From Planctomycetota bacterium (GTDB lineage Bacteria; Planctomycetota; UBA8742; SKZP01; JAIOTL01), in the NCBI GenBank assembly GCA_021106775.1, contig JAIOTL010000063.1, forward strand, positions 1 to 5,214: 5,214 nt of DNA, given 5' to 3'. Each line of letters begins with the position of its first letter. Position 1 is the first letter of the stretch. Positions 1-5,214 of the stretch are shown here, in pieces. The notes beneath the pieces were generated by a model. It saw only the letters and a program-made list of their open reading frames with translations, made no database searches and was not told the origin of the DNA. Position numbers and translations under genes: made by a program.

Positions 1-3
1 TGT

Positions 4-82
4 TGGTCGGGGCGAAAGGATTCGAACCTTCGACCTTCTGAACCCCATTCAGACGCGCTAAACCAGACTGCGCTACGCCCCG
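4..82 (-). tRNA. tRNA-Pro (anticodon GGG)
   Basis: Read on the minus strand, the 79 nt fold into a full cloverleaf. The 7-bp acceptor stem is CGGGGCG with CGCCCCG, the D stem is GCGC/GCGC, and the anticodon stem is TCTGA/TCAGA. The 7-nt anticodon loop ATGGGGT places anticodon GGG at 46-44. The T arm is GAAGG-TTCGAAT-CCTTT. The discriminator base is A and the CCA end is encoded (positions 6-4). GGG reads CCC (and by wobble CCU) proline codons. The C1-G72 pair with A73 is the known bacterial proline identity pattern and supports the call independently of the anticodon. The gene is divergent from rsgA. Its terminator would lie beyond the left edge. Confidence 0.96.
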
Positions 83-97
83 CAATGAAAGATTGAC

Positions 98-126
98 ATT
101 ATAATTTCCTTTTTTCATTTCGCAAG
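98..126 (-). promoter_or_regulatory. Possible promoter for tRNA-Pro
   Basis: On the minus strand a perfect TATAAT lies at 103-98, 15 nt upstream of the mature tRNA 5' end. A weak -35 candidate TTGCGA (4 of 6 consensus bases) lies at 125-120, with a 16-nt spacer. Transcription would start around position 90, leaving a short leader of about 8 nt for RNase P to remove. The -10 is good and well placed; the -35 is poor. This is inference from sigma-70 consensus, and a different promoter consensus would apply if the host is a true Bacteroidota. Confidence 0.4.
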
Positions 127-170
127 AAAGTTTCGTAAAATACACAAGGATGTGCCAAAATAGTTTACAC

Positions 171-175
171 AAGGA
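171..175 (+). promoter_or_regulatory. Ribosome binding site choosing the rsgA start at 180
   Basis: AAGGA lies 4 nt before the ATG at 180. The alternative in-frame ATG at 150 has AAGG touching it with no spacer, so it cannot be served properly. This favours the start at 180, giving a product beginning MPAKRNQGRR. Confidence 0.6.
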
Positions 176-179
176 CGAA

Positions 180-1343
180 ATGCCAGCAAAACGAAATCAA
201 GGACGCAGAGGTCGCAGCAAGTCCGCTCGCAACCGACGAAAGAACGAAATCGCAGCATACGAGAACAATGCTGAGTTCGAGAATGCAGACCTCGATGCTG
301 AGGATGACGAGTTAAACGACGAGGAGGAAAGACTTGTAACCGAGTTCGCAAAAGAGCTTGAACATGCTGAGTCCGACCGACCAATAGAATTCTACACATC
401 CGAAACGGATTTTCCACCTGAAACTCTTACAGCAACAGTAACTTCCGTACATCGTAGGCATTTCAAAGCATTTGATGAAAAAGATGAATTAATATGCTTT
501 CTACCAAGACGGCTTCTCATCGGTGAGAGAAAATATAAGCATCCGGTGGCGGTTGGTGACATTGTTGCTGTTGAGCTGATAAAGCAGGTTACACAGGAAA
601 AACAATGCCTGCTTGTCGGAATTAAAGAACGATACTCGCTTTTATCACGAGCAGCACATTTTAAGAGCGATCAGGAGCAGGTTATTGCGGCGAATATTGA
701 CCAACTTGTTATTGTCGTGGCAGCAGCACAGCCTGCGTTCAAAATCCGTTTTATTGATAGAGTTGTGATAACTGCGGAGCGAAGCAACATCGACTGCGTC
801 ATCTGCATCAACAAAATCGACCTAACTCCTGATGGTGATGACCCACATGAAATTGCAGACTTTTACACAAAACTAGGATATAAAGTTCTGCTTTTAAGCG
901 TGTTGGAAAGCAAGGGGATTGAGGATTTCAGGCAAATTCTCAATGATAAGAAATCTGTGTTGACTGGACAGTCGGGCGTTGGAAAATCGAGTCTTTTAAA
1001 TGCGATTCAGCCTGGACTTGGTATTAAAATCAACGAAGTAAGTAAGAAAACAGGCAAAGGTAAGCACACCACAACGGCAGTGCAGATGCATATGCTTGAT
1101 TTCGGAGGTTCTGTTGTTGACACTCCAGGAATACGATCGTTTGGCATGCATGAGCTTCTCAAGGCTGATCTGATTGCTTATTTCCCCGAGATGGCACCAT
1201 ACATCGGCAAATGTCGGTTCAACAATTGTTCTCACACAGGTGTCGAGCCTGGCTGTGAAATAATGGATGCACTTGATTCTGGCAAGATAGATCCACGCAG
1301 GCACGATTCGTATATTGCAATCTATGAGACCCTGAAAAATTGA
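180..1343 (+). CDS. rsgA: Small ribosomal subunit biogenesis GTPase RsgA (YjeQ/EngC)
   Basis: RsgA is a cytosolic, circularly permuted GTPase that binds the 30S subunit near the decoding centre, checks late assembly and promotes release of factors such as RbfA. The motifs appear in permuted order (numbering from the ATG at 180, 387 aa): an OB-fold-like region at about 80-155, G4 NKID at 211-214, a G5-like SVLESKG at 240-246, G1 GQSGVGKSS at 263-271, a switch region around KGKHTTT at 293-299, and G3 DTPG at 314-317. The C-terminal zinc site is C345, C350, H352 and C359. All signature residues are present, so the enzyme should be active. The protein is longer than usual because about 70 N-terminal residues come before the OB fold: a basic Arg/Lys-rich stretch (about 3-22), then a strongly acidic Asp/Glu-rich stretch (about 26-60). 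An ATG at 150 would add ten residues but has no spaced ribosome binding site. It stops at TGA, 81 nt before adk. Confidence 0.95.
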   Translation: MPAKRNQGRRGRSKSARNRRKNEIAAYENNAEFENADLDAEDDELNDEEERLVTEFAKELEHAESDRPIEFYTSETDFPPETLTATVTSVHRRHFKAFDEKDELICFLPRRLLIGERKYKHPVAVGDIVAVELIKQVTQEKQCLLVGIKERYSLLSRAAHFKSDQEQVIAANIDQLVIVVAAAQPAFKIRFIDRVVITAERSNIDCVICINKIDLTPDGDDPHEIADFYTKLGYKVLLLSVLESKGIEDFRQILNDKKSVLTGQSGVGKSSLLNAIQPGLGIKINEVSKKTGKGKHTTTAVQMHMLDFGGSVVDTPGIRSFGMHELLKADLIAYFPEMAPYIGKCRFNNCSHTGVEPGCEIMDALDSGKIDPRRHDSYIAIYETLKN

Positions 1344-1373
1344 TTGCTTTCATTCATTTACATGTGCTAAGAT
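1344..1373 (+). promoter_or_regulatory. Possible promoter for adk
   Basis: In the 81-nt gap after rsgA there is TTGCTT (1344-1349), an 18-nt spacer, and an extended -10 TGC-TAAGAT (1365-1373). Each hexamer matches the sigma-70 consensus only partly (3 of 6 and 4 of 6), although the TGn extension helps. adk could equally be co-transcribed with rsgA, as no terminator is visible between them. Confidence 0.3.
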
Positions 1374-1412
1374 TGTGCATAAATCAACGAATCATCTTAT
1401 TTCCAAACAATT

Positions 1413-1418
1413 AAGGAG
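1413..1418 (+). promoter_or_regulatory. Ribosome binding site for the TTG start of adk
   Basis: AAGGAG is a near-perfect Shine-Dalgarno sequence ending 6 nt before TTG at 1425. It fixes the non-ATG start, which is also the one that gives the family's normal N-terminus a few residues before the P-loop. Confidence 0.8.
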
Positions 1419-1424
1419 AATATT

Positions 1425-2078
1425 TTGGCGTTAAATTTAGTAATTTTCGGACCTCCCGGCGTTGGCAAAGGTACACAAGCACAGATTCTTGCAGAAAGTA
1501 TACAGATTGTTCAGATTTCAACGGGTGATATTTTCCGTGCAAATATCAAAAATGAGACACCGCTTGGCATGAAAGCGAAGGAATACATGGACAAAGGTGC
1601 GCTTGTTCCCGACGATTTGGTGATAAGTATCGTTGAAGACAGATTGAAACAGCCTGACCTTGATGGTGGTTTTATTCTCGATGGTTTCCCGCGGACAGTT
1701 GTACAGGCGGGAAAATTGCACGAAGCGTTACAAAAGATTGACAAAAAAATTGACGGTGTGATAAATCTCATAGTTGATGATGATGAGATTGTCAGAAGAC
1801 TTGGCACGCGCAGAGTTTGTCTGAAATGTGGTGCGACGTACAATCTTGATATTGCTCCACCAAAGGTTGACGGTATCTGTGATAAATGCGGGGATAAAGT
1901 TATTTTGCGCGATGATGATAAACCTGAAACAATTTTAATTAGGCTTGAAAACTATAAAAAGCAAACTGCGCCTGTACTCGGTTTTTATGCTAAATTCGAC
2001 GTTGTTAAAGATGTCAAGAGCGAAGGCGGCATCAATGCTGTATCAAATAAAATACAAGCTATCGTTGATAAATTATAA
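1425..2078 (+). CDS. adk: Adenylate kinase, zinc-binding LID type
   Basis: Catalyses ATP + AMP = 2 ADP in the cytosol and maintains adenine nucleotide balance. At 217 aa it has the usual length of the long bacterial form. Visible motifs: P-loop GPPGVGKG (9-16), the AMP-site segment STGDIFR (32-38, with T33 and R38), DGFPR (86-90) and Q94, RRLGTRR at the LID entrance (124-130), and R162/R173 with the RLENYKKQTAP block (173-183). The LID carries two Cys pairs, C132-x2-C135 and C152-x2-C155. This is the structural zinc-binding version, whereas many proteobacterial enzymes lack these cysteines. The start is TTG with a strong ribosome binding site. The gene follows rsgA in the same direction and converges with csm5 across a 200-bp gap. 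It shows no sign of damage. Confidence 0.97.
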   Translation: MALNLVIFGPPGVGKGTQAQILAESIQIVQISTGDIFRANIKNETPLGMKAKEYMDKGALVPDDLVISIVEDRLKQPDLDGGFILDGFPRTVVQAGKLHEALQKIDKKIDGVINLIVDDDEIVRRLGTRRVCLKCGATYNLDIAPPKVDGICDKCGDKVILRDDDKPETILIRLENYKKQTAPVLGFYAKFDVVKDVKSEGGINAVSNKIQAIVDKL

Positions 2079-2131
2079 TTTAATTATTAGATTTCTTTAT
2101 GATTTGTAACATGTGAACTTTATCCATGTAT

Positions 2132-2226
2132 TGTCATTCTGAATGAGCATCAGCGACTGCAGAATCCAGATGTTCGAACGCTATGATTCTTCGCAAAAAA
2201 AACATCCATGATGCCTCAGAATGACA
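2132..2226. repeat. REP/MITE-like imperfect inverted repeat, about 95 bp
   Basis: The outer arms are perfect 11-mers: TGTCATTCTGA (2132-2142) and TCAGAATGACA (2216-2226). Further complementary blocks nest inside: GCATCA (2147-2152) with TGATGC (2209-2214), GCGA (2153-2156) with TCGC (2191-2194), and AGAATC (2161-2166) with GATTCT (2185-2190). Together these give about 27 bp of stem broken by bulges, the largest being an A-rich bulge on the right arm at 2195-2208. The apical loop contains the palindrome GTTCGAAC (2172-2179). No ORF of note lies inside. The element sits between convergent adk and csm5, a typical site for dispersed non-coding repeats. No T-tract follows on either strand, so it is not a classical intrinsic terminator, though it could still protect 3' ends or slow polymerase. 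Family membership is inferred from general resemblance. Confidence 0.7.
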
Positions 2227-2232
2227 GGCACA

Positions 2233-2246
2233 ACGCTCGCCATGAC
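2233..2246 (-). repeat. Possible half-site of a second dispersed repeat
   Basis: On the minus strand this reads TGTCATGGCGAGCG. It resembles the starting arm of repeats of the general form TGTCAT-(core)-GCGAGCG and shares its first six bases with the arm of the neighbouring 2132-2226 element. No matching right arm is seen within the gap, so it would be a fragment. Short and uncertain. Confidence 0.3.
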
Positions 2247-2278
2247 ATCTAAGGTGTAAATATAGTTTTTGCATGATT

Positions 2279-3475
2279 TTAGAAATTTATTCGCATTTTG
2301 ACCCATCCCGGTGTCCCAACCTCGTTCTGACCATCAAAGACAATACGCCTACTTTTCGGGTAAGGATACTCTTGATAGTTCTGCATCGGCAATCTCAGCT
2401 TTTTCACAATATCATCTTGCCATAAAAAACCCGTAACACCATGATAATTCATGCCCCAACCGAGCCGAAATAAAATTTCATTGCTCTCTGGATCTTCTGC
2501 AATTGAGCTTGCATAATTGTATAAATCTTCTGAAACATTAATTAGCTTGCGATGTCCGGTTTTGCTGTAAAACTCTTTTTCATAATAAAGTGTGTTAAAC
2601 GCTAACTCAAATATCGCACTTGCGACATCGCCGAATTCGTAGGGTTTGCCATCGCGCAGTTTCTTACCGAGTTCTCCGAATTTAACGTTTCTTAATGCAA
2701 CGTTGTCAACAATTATCTTAACTTTGAATTTCGTACCGGGTTTAATCGCTTCAATTAATTCATAACTAATTTTCGTGAAATCCGTCGTCGGTTGTTTCTG
2801 AATTCCTGTCCAATGATATCCGCTACCGTTGGGTCTATCACAATGAAACATTGCGGTTGCGAAAACTCCAATATCATCGGGTTTTAAGTCCGCATCCAGA
2901 ATGCGAAATGCTTTCTGCGTGAAATTTGAGCTATCTTTTCCCAAAATCGCACCGATAAACTCATTATCGTTAATATTCATTTCATTGCGTCGCTGCATAC
3001 ATCTCTTCAATGCTGAAACAAAAATGTCACTTGACCATTTCTCGGTATCGCCTCTGGCAATCTGGTTTAAATCCCACAAAATGCCCGACAGAAGCGTTCC
3101 CTTCATGGATGAGCCGGGGATGTACGGCACGAAATCAGCACCTTTGCGCGCAAAACTGTTTAATGGCATGCCGTAACGCGCTGTCTTTCTCGTTCGTGCT
3201 TCAAGTTCATAAAGCATGTAATCATCAACATACAAGTCTTCATGCTCCTCGAAGAATTTTTGCAGAATAAGGCGCGGATTCTCAAGCTCATTCAATACTT
3301 CGGTATTATCAGCGAATTTTTCTATGAGTTTTCGCTCGTTTATTACAAAAAAAGATTCGGGATCGCGCACAACATCCGAAGGCTGATAACTCTTCCCGCT
3401 ACTGATATGCAGAGGTGTGAGAATCTCTACTTCAGCCTCGATAATACTTTTTAACTTTTTTGTATATGTCAACAT
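2279..3475 (-). CDS. csm5: Type III-A CRISPR-associated RAMP protein Csm5
   Basis: Csm5 caps the Csm interference complex at the crRNA 3' end and, in studied systems, takes part in crRNA 3' maturation. The 398-aa product carries the family marks in order: N-terminal LTPLHISSGK (19-28), the RAMP motif YIPGSSMKGTLLSGIL (118-133), a C-terminal block LFRLGWGMNYHGVTG (335-349), and the ending PKSRR (373-377) followed by GWVKMRI (390-396), a pattern typical of Csm5. The length is normal. The ATG at 3475 is preceded by AAGG overlapping the csm4 stop, only 9 nt after that gene, which implies coupled translation. It is the last gene of the operon; the 200 bp beyond it hold a structured repeat and then the convergent adk. 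No frameshift or missing block is apparent. Gene identity is secure from motifs plus position; any nuclease-related role is known from other systems and not visible here. Confidence 0.9.
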   Translation of the reverse strand: MLTYTKKLKSIIEAEVEILTPLHISSGKSYQPSDVVRDPESFFVINERKLIEKFADNTEVLNELENPRLILQKFFEEHEDLYVDDYMLYELEARTRKTARYGMPLNSFARKGADFVPYIPGSSMKGTLLSGILWDLNQIARGDTEKWSSDIFVSALKRCMQRRNEMNINDNEFIGAILGKDSSNFTQKAFRILDADLKPDDIGVFATAMFHCDRPNGSGYHWTGIQKQPTTDFTKISYELIEAIKPGTKFKVKIIVDNVALRNVKFGELGKKLRDGKPYEFGDVASAIFELAFNTLYYEKEFYSKTGHRKLINVSEDLYNYASSIAEDPESNEILFRLGWGMNYHGVTGFLWQDDIVKKLRLPMQNYQEYPYPKSRRIVFDGQNEVGTPGWVKMRINF

Positions 3476-3482
3476 ATCACTA

Positions 3483-3486
3483 CCTT
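3483..3486 (-). promoter_or_regulatory. csm5 ribosome binding site overlapping the csm4 stop codon
   Basis: On the minus strand AAGG (3486-3483) uses the last bases of the csm4 TAA and ends 7 nt before the csm5 ATG. Ribosomes finishing csm4 would sit on this site, which favours balanced output of the two subunits. Confidence 0.65.
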
Positions 3487-4348
3487 AATTTGTCTGAGAA
3501 TTACACATCTTTGCCGGAACAGGCATTGCAAACAAAAATGCTGCTCGTTTCGAGTAGTCTTTTGCTTTTTTGCTGTCTTCACCAATATATTCACCAGTAT
3601 TTAGATAATCTATTTTTTCACTAACATTCATTAGTGAACCTTCGCCAAACAACGTATAATTCTGCTTTTTTCCTGTTTTAGTTGATTTTAATCCAACTGT
3701 CATGGGTCGAATTTCTGTAAAAAGTTCTTCGGTTATTGAGGTTTCAGGCACTTTGAAACGTGAAAGAGCAAGCATCATGGAATGTTCCTCTTTGTAAATC
3801 GAGATTTCCTCGATGTTTGCAAGCTCGAATGCGCCATAACCGACTGAACGTCCTCCGCCGATGCCTTCTTCGCCAATAAAACGTATTACGCTTTCGAATT
3901 TTTTTTGGATGGCAGAATCAGTAATTCTTGCTCCAAACCAGATACCAGCACTTTTCTTGAAGTAAATTTCAACAGTTGAAAAGCGTTTTTCCCTGCGTGC
4001 AGTCTCTTTGTTGAATTCCGCCCGTGGTCGTGAGAAAAAGCGCCAGCATTTCTTACCATTCTGCATCTCGCCGGTAGCAAGCAAATCACGTACAACGGAC
4101 ACATATTCGAGTTTTTCAGTACTGTAGAACAAAACCTGCGAATCCTTTTTGCCATAAGGAAATCCTGATGAAATGCGAATGTCATTATAAGGAAAATCCT
4201 CGCTGAACAATCTTTTCCAGCCGCTTTCAAACACTTTATATAACCAGTCGGAGTACAAGACGGGATAAAGCTCGCTTGACGCAGATATTGGCAGATTCAG
4301 GGATTGCTTAAATCTCAATCTATATTCGATAAAATCATAATCGCTCAC
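3485..4348 (-). CDS. csm4: Type III-A CRISPR-associated RAMP protein Csm4
   Basis: Csm4 binds the 5' handle of the crRNA and docks against Cas10 (Csm1) at the foot of the Csm complex. In the 287-aa product the N-terminal region has a YSDWLYKVF segment (32-40), in the place of the HSDTLF-like segment of the family, then SGFPYGKK (61-68). The glycine-rich RAMP loop GEEGIGGGRSVGYGAFEL (159-176) is well preserved, followed by LALSRFKVPE (193-202), which resembles the usual LSLY/F-P segment that opens the C-terminal half. The length is typical. The start is GTG at 4348 with GAGG 7 nt upstream; an ATG ten bases further on is out of frame. The gene begins 19 nt after csm3 and ends 9 nt before csm5. 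The alternative is another Cas5-like RAMP (such as Cmr3 or Csx10), but operon order and loop sequence favour Csm4. Confidence 0.88.
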   Translation of the reverse strand: MSDYDFIEYRLRFKQSLNLPISASSELYPVLYSDWLYKVFESGWKRLFSEDFPYNDIRISSGFPYGKKDSQVLFYSTEKLEYVSVVRDLLATGEMQNGKKCWRFFSRPRAEFNKETARREKRFSTVEIYFKKSAGIWFGARITDSAIQKKFESVIRFIGEEGIGGGRSVGYGAFELANIEEISIYKEEHSMMLALSRFKVPETSITEELFTEIRPMTVGLKSTKTGKKQNYTLFGEGSLMNVSEKIDYLNTGEYIGEDSKKAKDYSKRAAFLFAMPVPAKMCNSQTN

Positions 4349-4355
4349 CTGTGAA

Positions 4356-4359
4356 CCTC
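4356..4359 (-). promoter_or_regulatory. Ribosome binding site for the GTG start of csm4
   Basis: GAGG on the minus strand ends 7 nt before GTG at 4348, inside the 19-nt gap after csm3. It supports the GTG start over any internal ATG. Confidence 0.65.
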
Positions 4360-4367
4360 ATTGATTA

Positions 4368-5126
4368 TTACTTTGAAATCTGCGCATTTATTTCTTCAAG
4401 TGCTGATTGTTCGAGTTTTAGCTCGTTCGGTATATTGACTTCGGTGAAATCAATTGGTTCAGCATTATTGATATAACCTTCACAGTCGCGCATTTTTACA
4501 TCATTAACGTGGAACTTCACTTTACCGTACCCGCGAGAGCCGTTTGCGCCAAGATAATCGTCTTGCAGCAGTAGAAGTGCTGTTAGAATCAACTCAACAT
4601 ATTGTTTAGCTTCATCTTTGGATTTGCCAAAGTCGTAAGTGCTTAGAATCATCTCAAAGCTGAAAACCGAACCTGCTGGAACTCTTTCATAGCAGTGTGG
4701 CGTGGCTTTTGCGGTGATTCGGTCGATTGAAACCTCGGTTTTCAACTCGGTGTAAGGCATATCAAGCTGTTCTTGTTCCTCAAGATACTTATGATTAGCC
4801 AGTTTAGCATCCCTGATAATAAGCATTCTGGGACTTTCTGCCCTGTCATCACTGATTTTTCCGAGTAATCTTGCGATTTTCTTATGAATATCACTGGCTG
4901 ATTTTTTCTCTGCAGGTTCAGAATACTCGCCAGAAAGTTGTTCAAGAAGCATTCTCAGTTTACCTTTTAATGATGAACCGGGAATAAACGGTCTTTCATT
5001 GATGGGATTGCGCAAAACAACCTTGTCAGCACCGCTCAAACCTTGACCTGTGTCAGTTCCGCCGATTAACAGTCCTGTTTCAGCAATTATGTATCCGTTT
5101 AAGAAAATTCTTTTGTCTAATTGCAT
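4368..5126 (-). CDS. csm3: Type III-A CRISPR-associated RAMP endoribonuclease Csm3
   Basis: Csm3 (Cas7 family) polymerises along the crRNA and cuts bound target RNA at 6-nt intervals. The 252-aa product matches the family closely: ETGLLIGGTD (16-25), SGADKVVLRNP (31-41), the RAMP motif IPGSSLKGKLR (48-58), IRDAKL (104-109), TEVSIDRITAKA (130-141), and the glycine-rich loop LGANGSRGYGKV (192-203). By position D34 corresponds to the catalytic aspartate known from Csm3 of Streptococcus thermophilus (D33), so target-RNA cleavage should be intact. The ATG at 5126 has AGAGAG 7 nt upstream (5139-5134). It follows the csm2 stop by 33 nt and precedes csm4 by 19 nt. The C-terminal tail (about 218-252), rich in Glu, Asn and Leu, lies past the conserved core and may vary between species. 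Confidence 0.95.
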   Translation of the reverse strand: MQLDKRIFLNGYIIAETGLLIGGTDTGQGLSGADKVVLRNPINERPFIPGSSLKGKLRMLLEQLSGEYSEPAEKKSASDIHKKIARLLGKISDDRAESPRMLIIRDAKLANHKYLEEQEQLDMPYTELKTEVSIDRITAKATPHCYERVPAGSVFSFEMILSTYDFGKSKDEAKQYVELILTALLLLQDDYLGANGSRGYGKVKFHVNDVKMRDCEGYINNAEPIDFTEVNIPNELKLEQSALEEINAQISK

Positions 5127-5159
5127 AATTAATCTCTCTTTTATGTTTTGAATTTGAAA

Positions 5160-5214
5160 TTATTTTCCGCCGTTTGCTCGTAAATAAAGCAGTAATGAAT
5201 CAAAGAACGAGCAA
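5160..5214 (-). CDS. csm2: Csm2 C-terminal end (partial, 5' part beyond the window)
   Basis: Only the last 17 codons and a TAA stop are present; the reading frame runs in from the right edge. The peptide is CSFFDSLLLYLRANGGK. It resembles the Csm2 C-terminus, where a final helix of the FFEAxVAY type is followed by a short Gly-Gly-basic tail. Csm2 is the small helical subunit that forms the second filament of the Csm complex beside Csm3. The position directly before csm3 is where csm2 sits in canonical III-A operons. The call rests on a short match plus gene order. Another frame is also open across this edge, but its peptide does not look like any Csm subunit. Confidence 0.68.
   Translation of the reverse strand, partial: CSFFDSLLLYLRANGGK

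Noticed and set aside
40..52. CAT in the anticodon-arm region, suggesting tRNA-Met
   Set aside because: Correct folding puts GGG at 34-36 of the tRNA; the CAT overlaps the loop edge. C1-G72 and A73 also fit proline.
93..105. TTGACA followed at once by TATAAT on the plus strand, looking like a consensus promoter
   Set aside because: The hexamers are separated by 1 nt and not about 17, so they cannot work together as -35 and -10.
150..179. ATG at 150 as the rsgA start, adding MCQNSLHKDE
   Set aside because: The only AAGG directly abuts this ATG, while the ATG at 180 has a spaced AAGGA. The added residues do not resemble the basic tail that follows.
115..417. Open frame on the minus strand opposite the start of rsgA
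   Set aside because: It is a shadow of rsgA with Arg/Cys-rich composition, no ribosome binding site and no recognisable domain.
2132..2226. Hairpin as a CRISPR repeat-spacer unit
   Set aside because: It is one inverted structure with no regularly spaced direct repeats. No CRISPR array is visible anywhere in the window.
2132..2226. Hairpin as a rho-independent terminator for adk or csm5
   Set aside because: The outer stem encloses a 73-nt interior, and no T-tract follows the structure on either strand.
2901..3454. Several short plus-strand open frames inside csm5
   Set aside because: They overlap a gene with clear family motifs, have biased unfamiliar sequences and no supporting ribosome binding sites.
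5174..5214. 8-bp inverted repeat TTGCTCGT / ACGAGCAA at the right edge, possibly a CRISPR repeat or an operator
   Set aside because: It lies inside the csm2 coding end, has a 25-nt spacer and no further copies in the window, and one arm ends at the arbitrary window boundary.

Overview
This is bacterial DNA of moderate-to-low GC with tightly packed genes. It joins a short housekeeping segment to the 3' part of a type III-A (Csm) CRISPR-Cas operon. The taxon cannot be fixed from the sequence. Clues are a zinc-finger (four-Cys LID) adenylate kinase, Shine-Dalgarno-led genes with TTG and GTG starts, a CCA-encoding tRNA-Pro, an RsgA with a long charged N-terminal extension, and a dispersed-repeat-like hairpin beginning TGTCATTCTGA. 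My impression is that such hairpins are common in Bacteroidota/Chlorobi-like (FCB-type) and other environmental bacterial genomes. An FCB-group bacterium is a guess, not a conclusion.

Layout. At the left edge a tRNA-Pro(GGG) lies on the minus strand (4-82). Divergent from it is rsgA (180-1343, +), a ribosome-assembly GTPase. It is followed by adk (1425-2078, +), adenylate kinase, which has a TTG start, a strong ribosome binding site and possibly its own promoter. The 200-bp gap 2079-2278 lies between convergent genes. It holds an imperfect inverted repeat of about 95 bp (2132-2226) and, next to it, what looks like half of a second repeat (2233-2246).

From 2279 to the right edge everything is on the minus strand and reads, in transcription order (right to left): the 3' end of csm2 (partial, 5160-5214), csm3 (4368-5126), csm4 (3485-4348) and csm5 (2279-3475). 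Gaps between these genes are 33, 19 and 9 nt, each with a ribosome binding site, so they form one operon. Their products are backbone and capping subunits of the Csm interference complex: Csm4 anchors the crRNA 5' tag beside Cas10 (Csm1), Csm3 forms the crRNA-binding and target-RNA-cutting filament, Csm2 forms the second filament, and Csm5 caps the crRNA 3' end. Csm3 keeps the expected catalytic aspartate (D34), so the complex looks cleavage-competent.

cas10/csm1, any cas6, any csm6/csx1-type effector, any adaptation genes and the CRISPR array are not in this window. If present nearby they must lie beyond the right edge, because csm5 is the last gene before the housekeeping adk. I found no clearly novel system. 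The items most worth a second look are the structured repeat at the CRISPR/housekeeping boundary, the N-terminal extension of RsgA, and the unseen upstream part of the csm operon.
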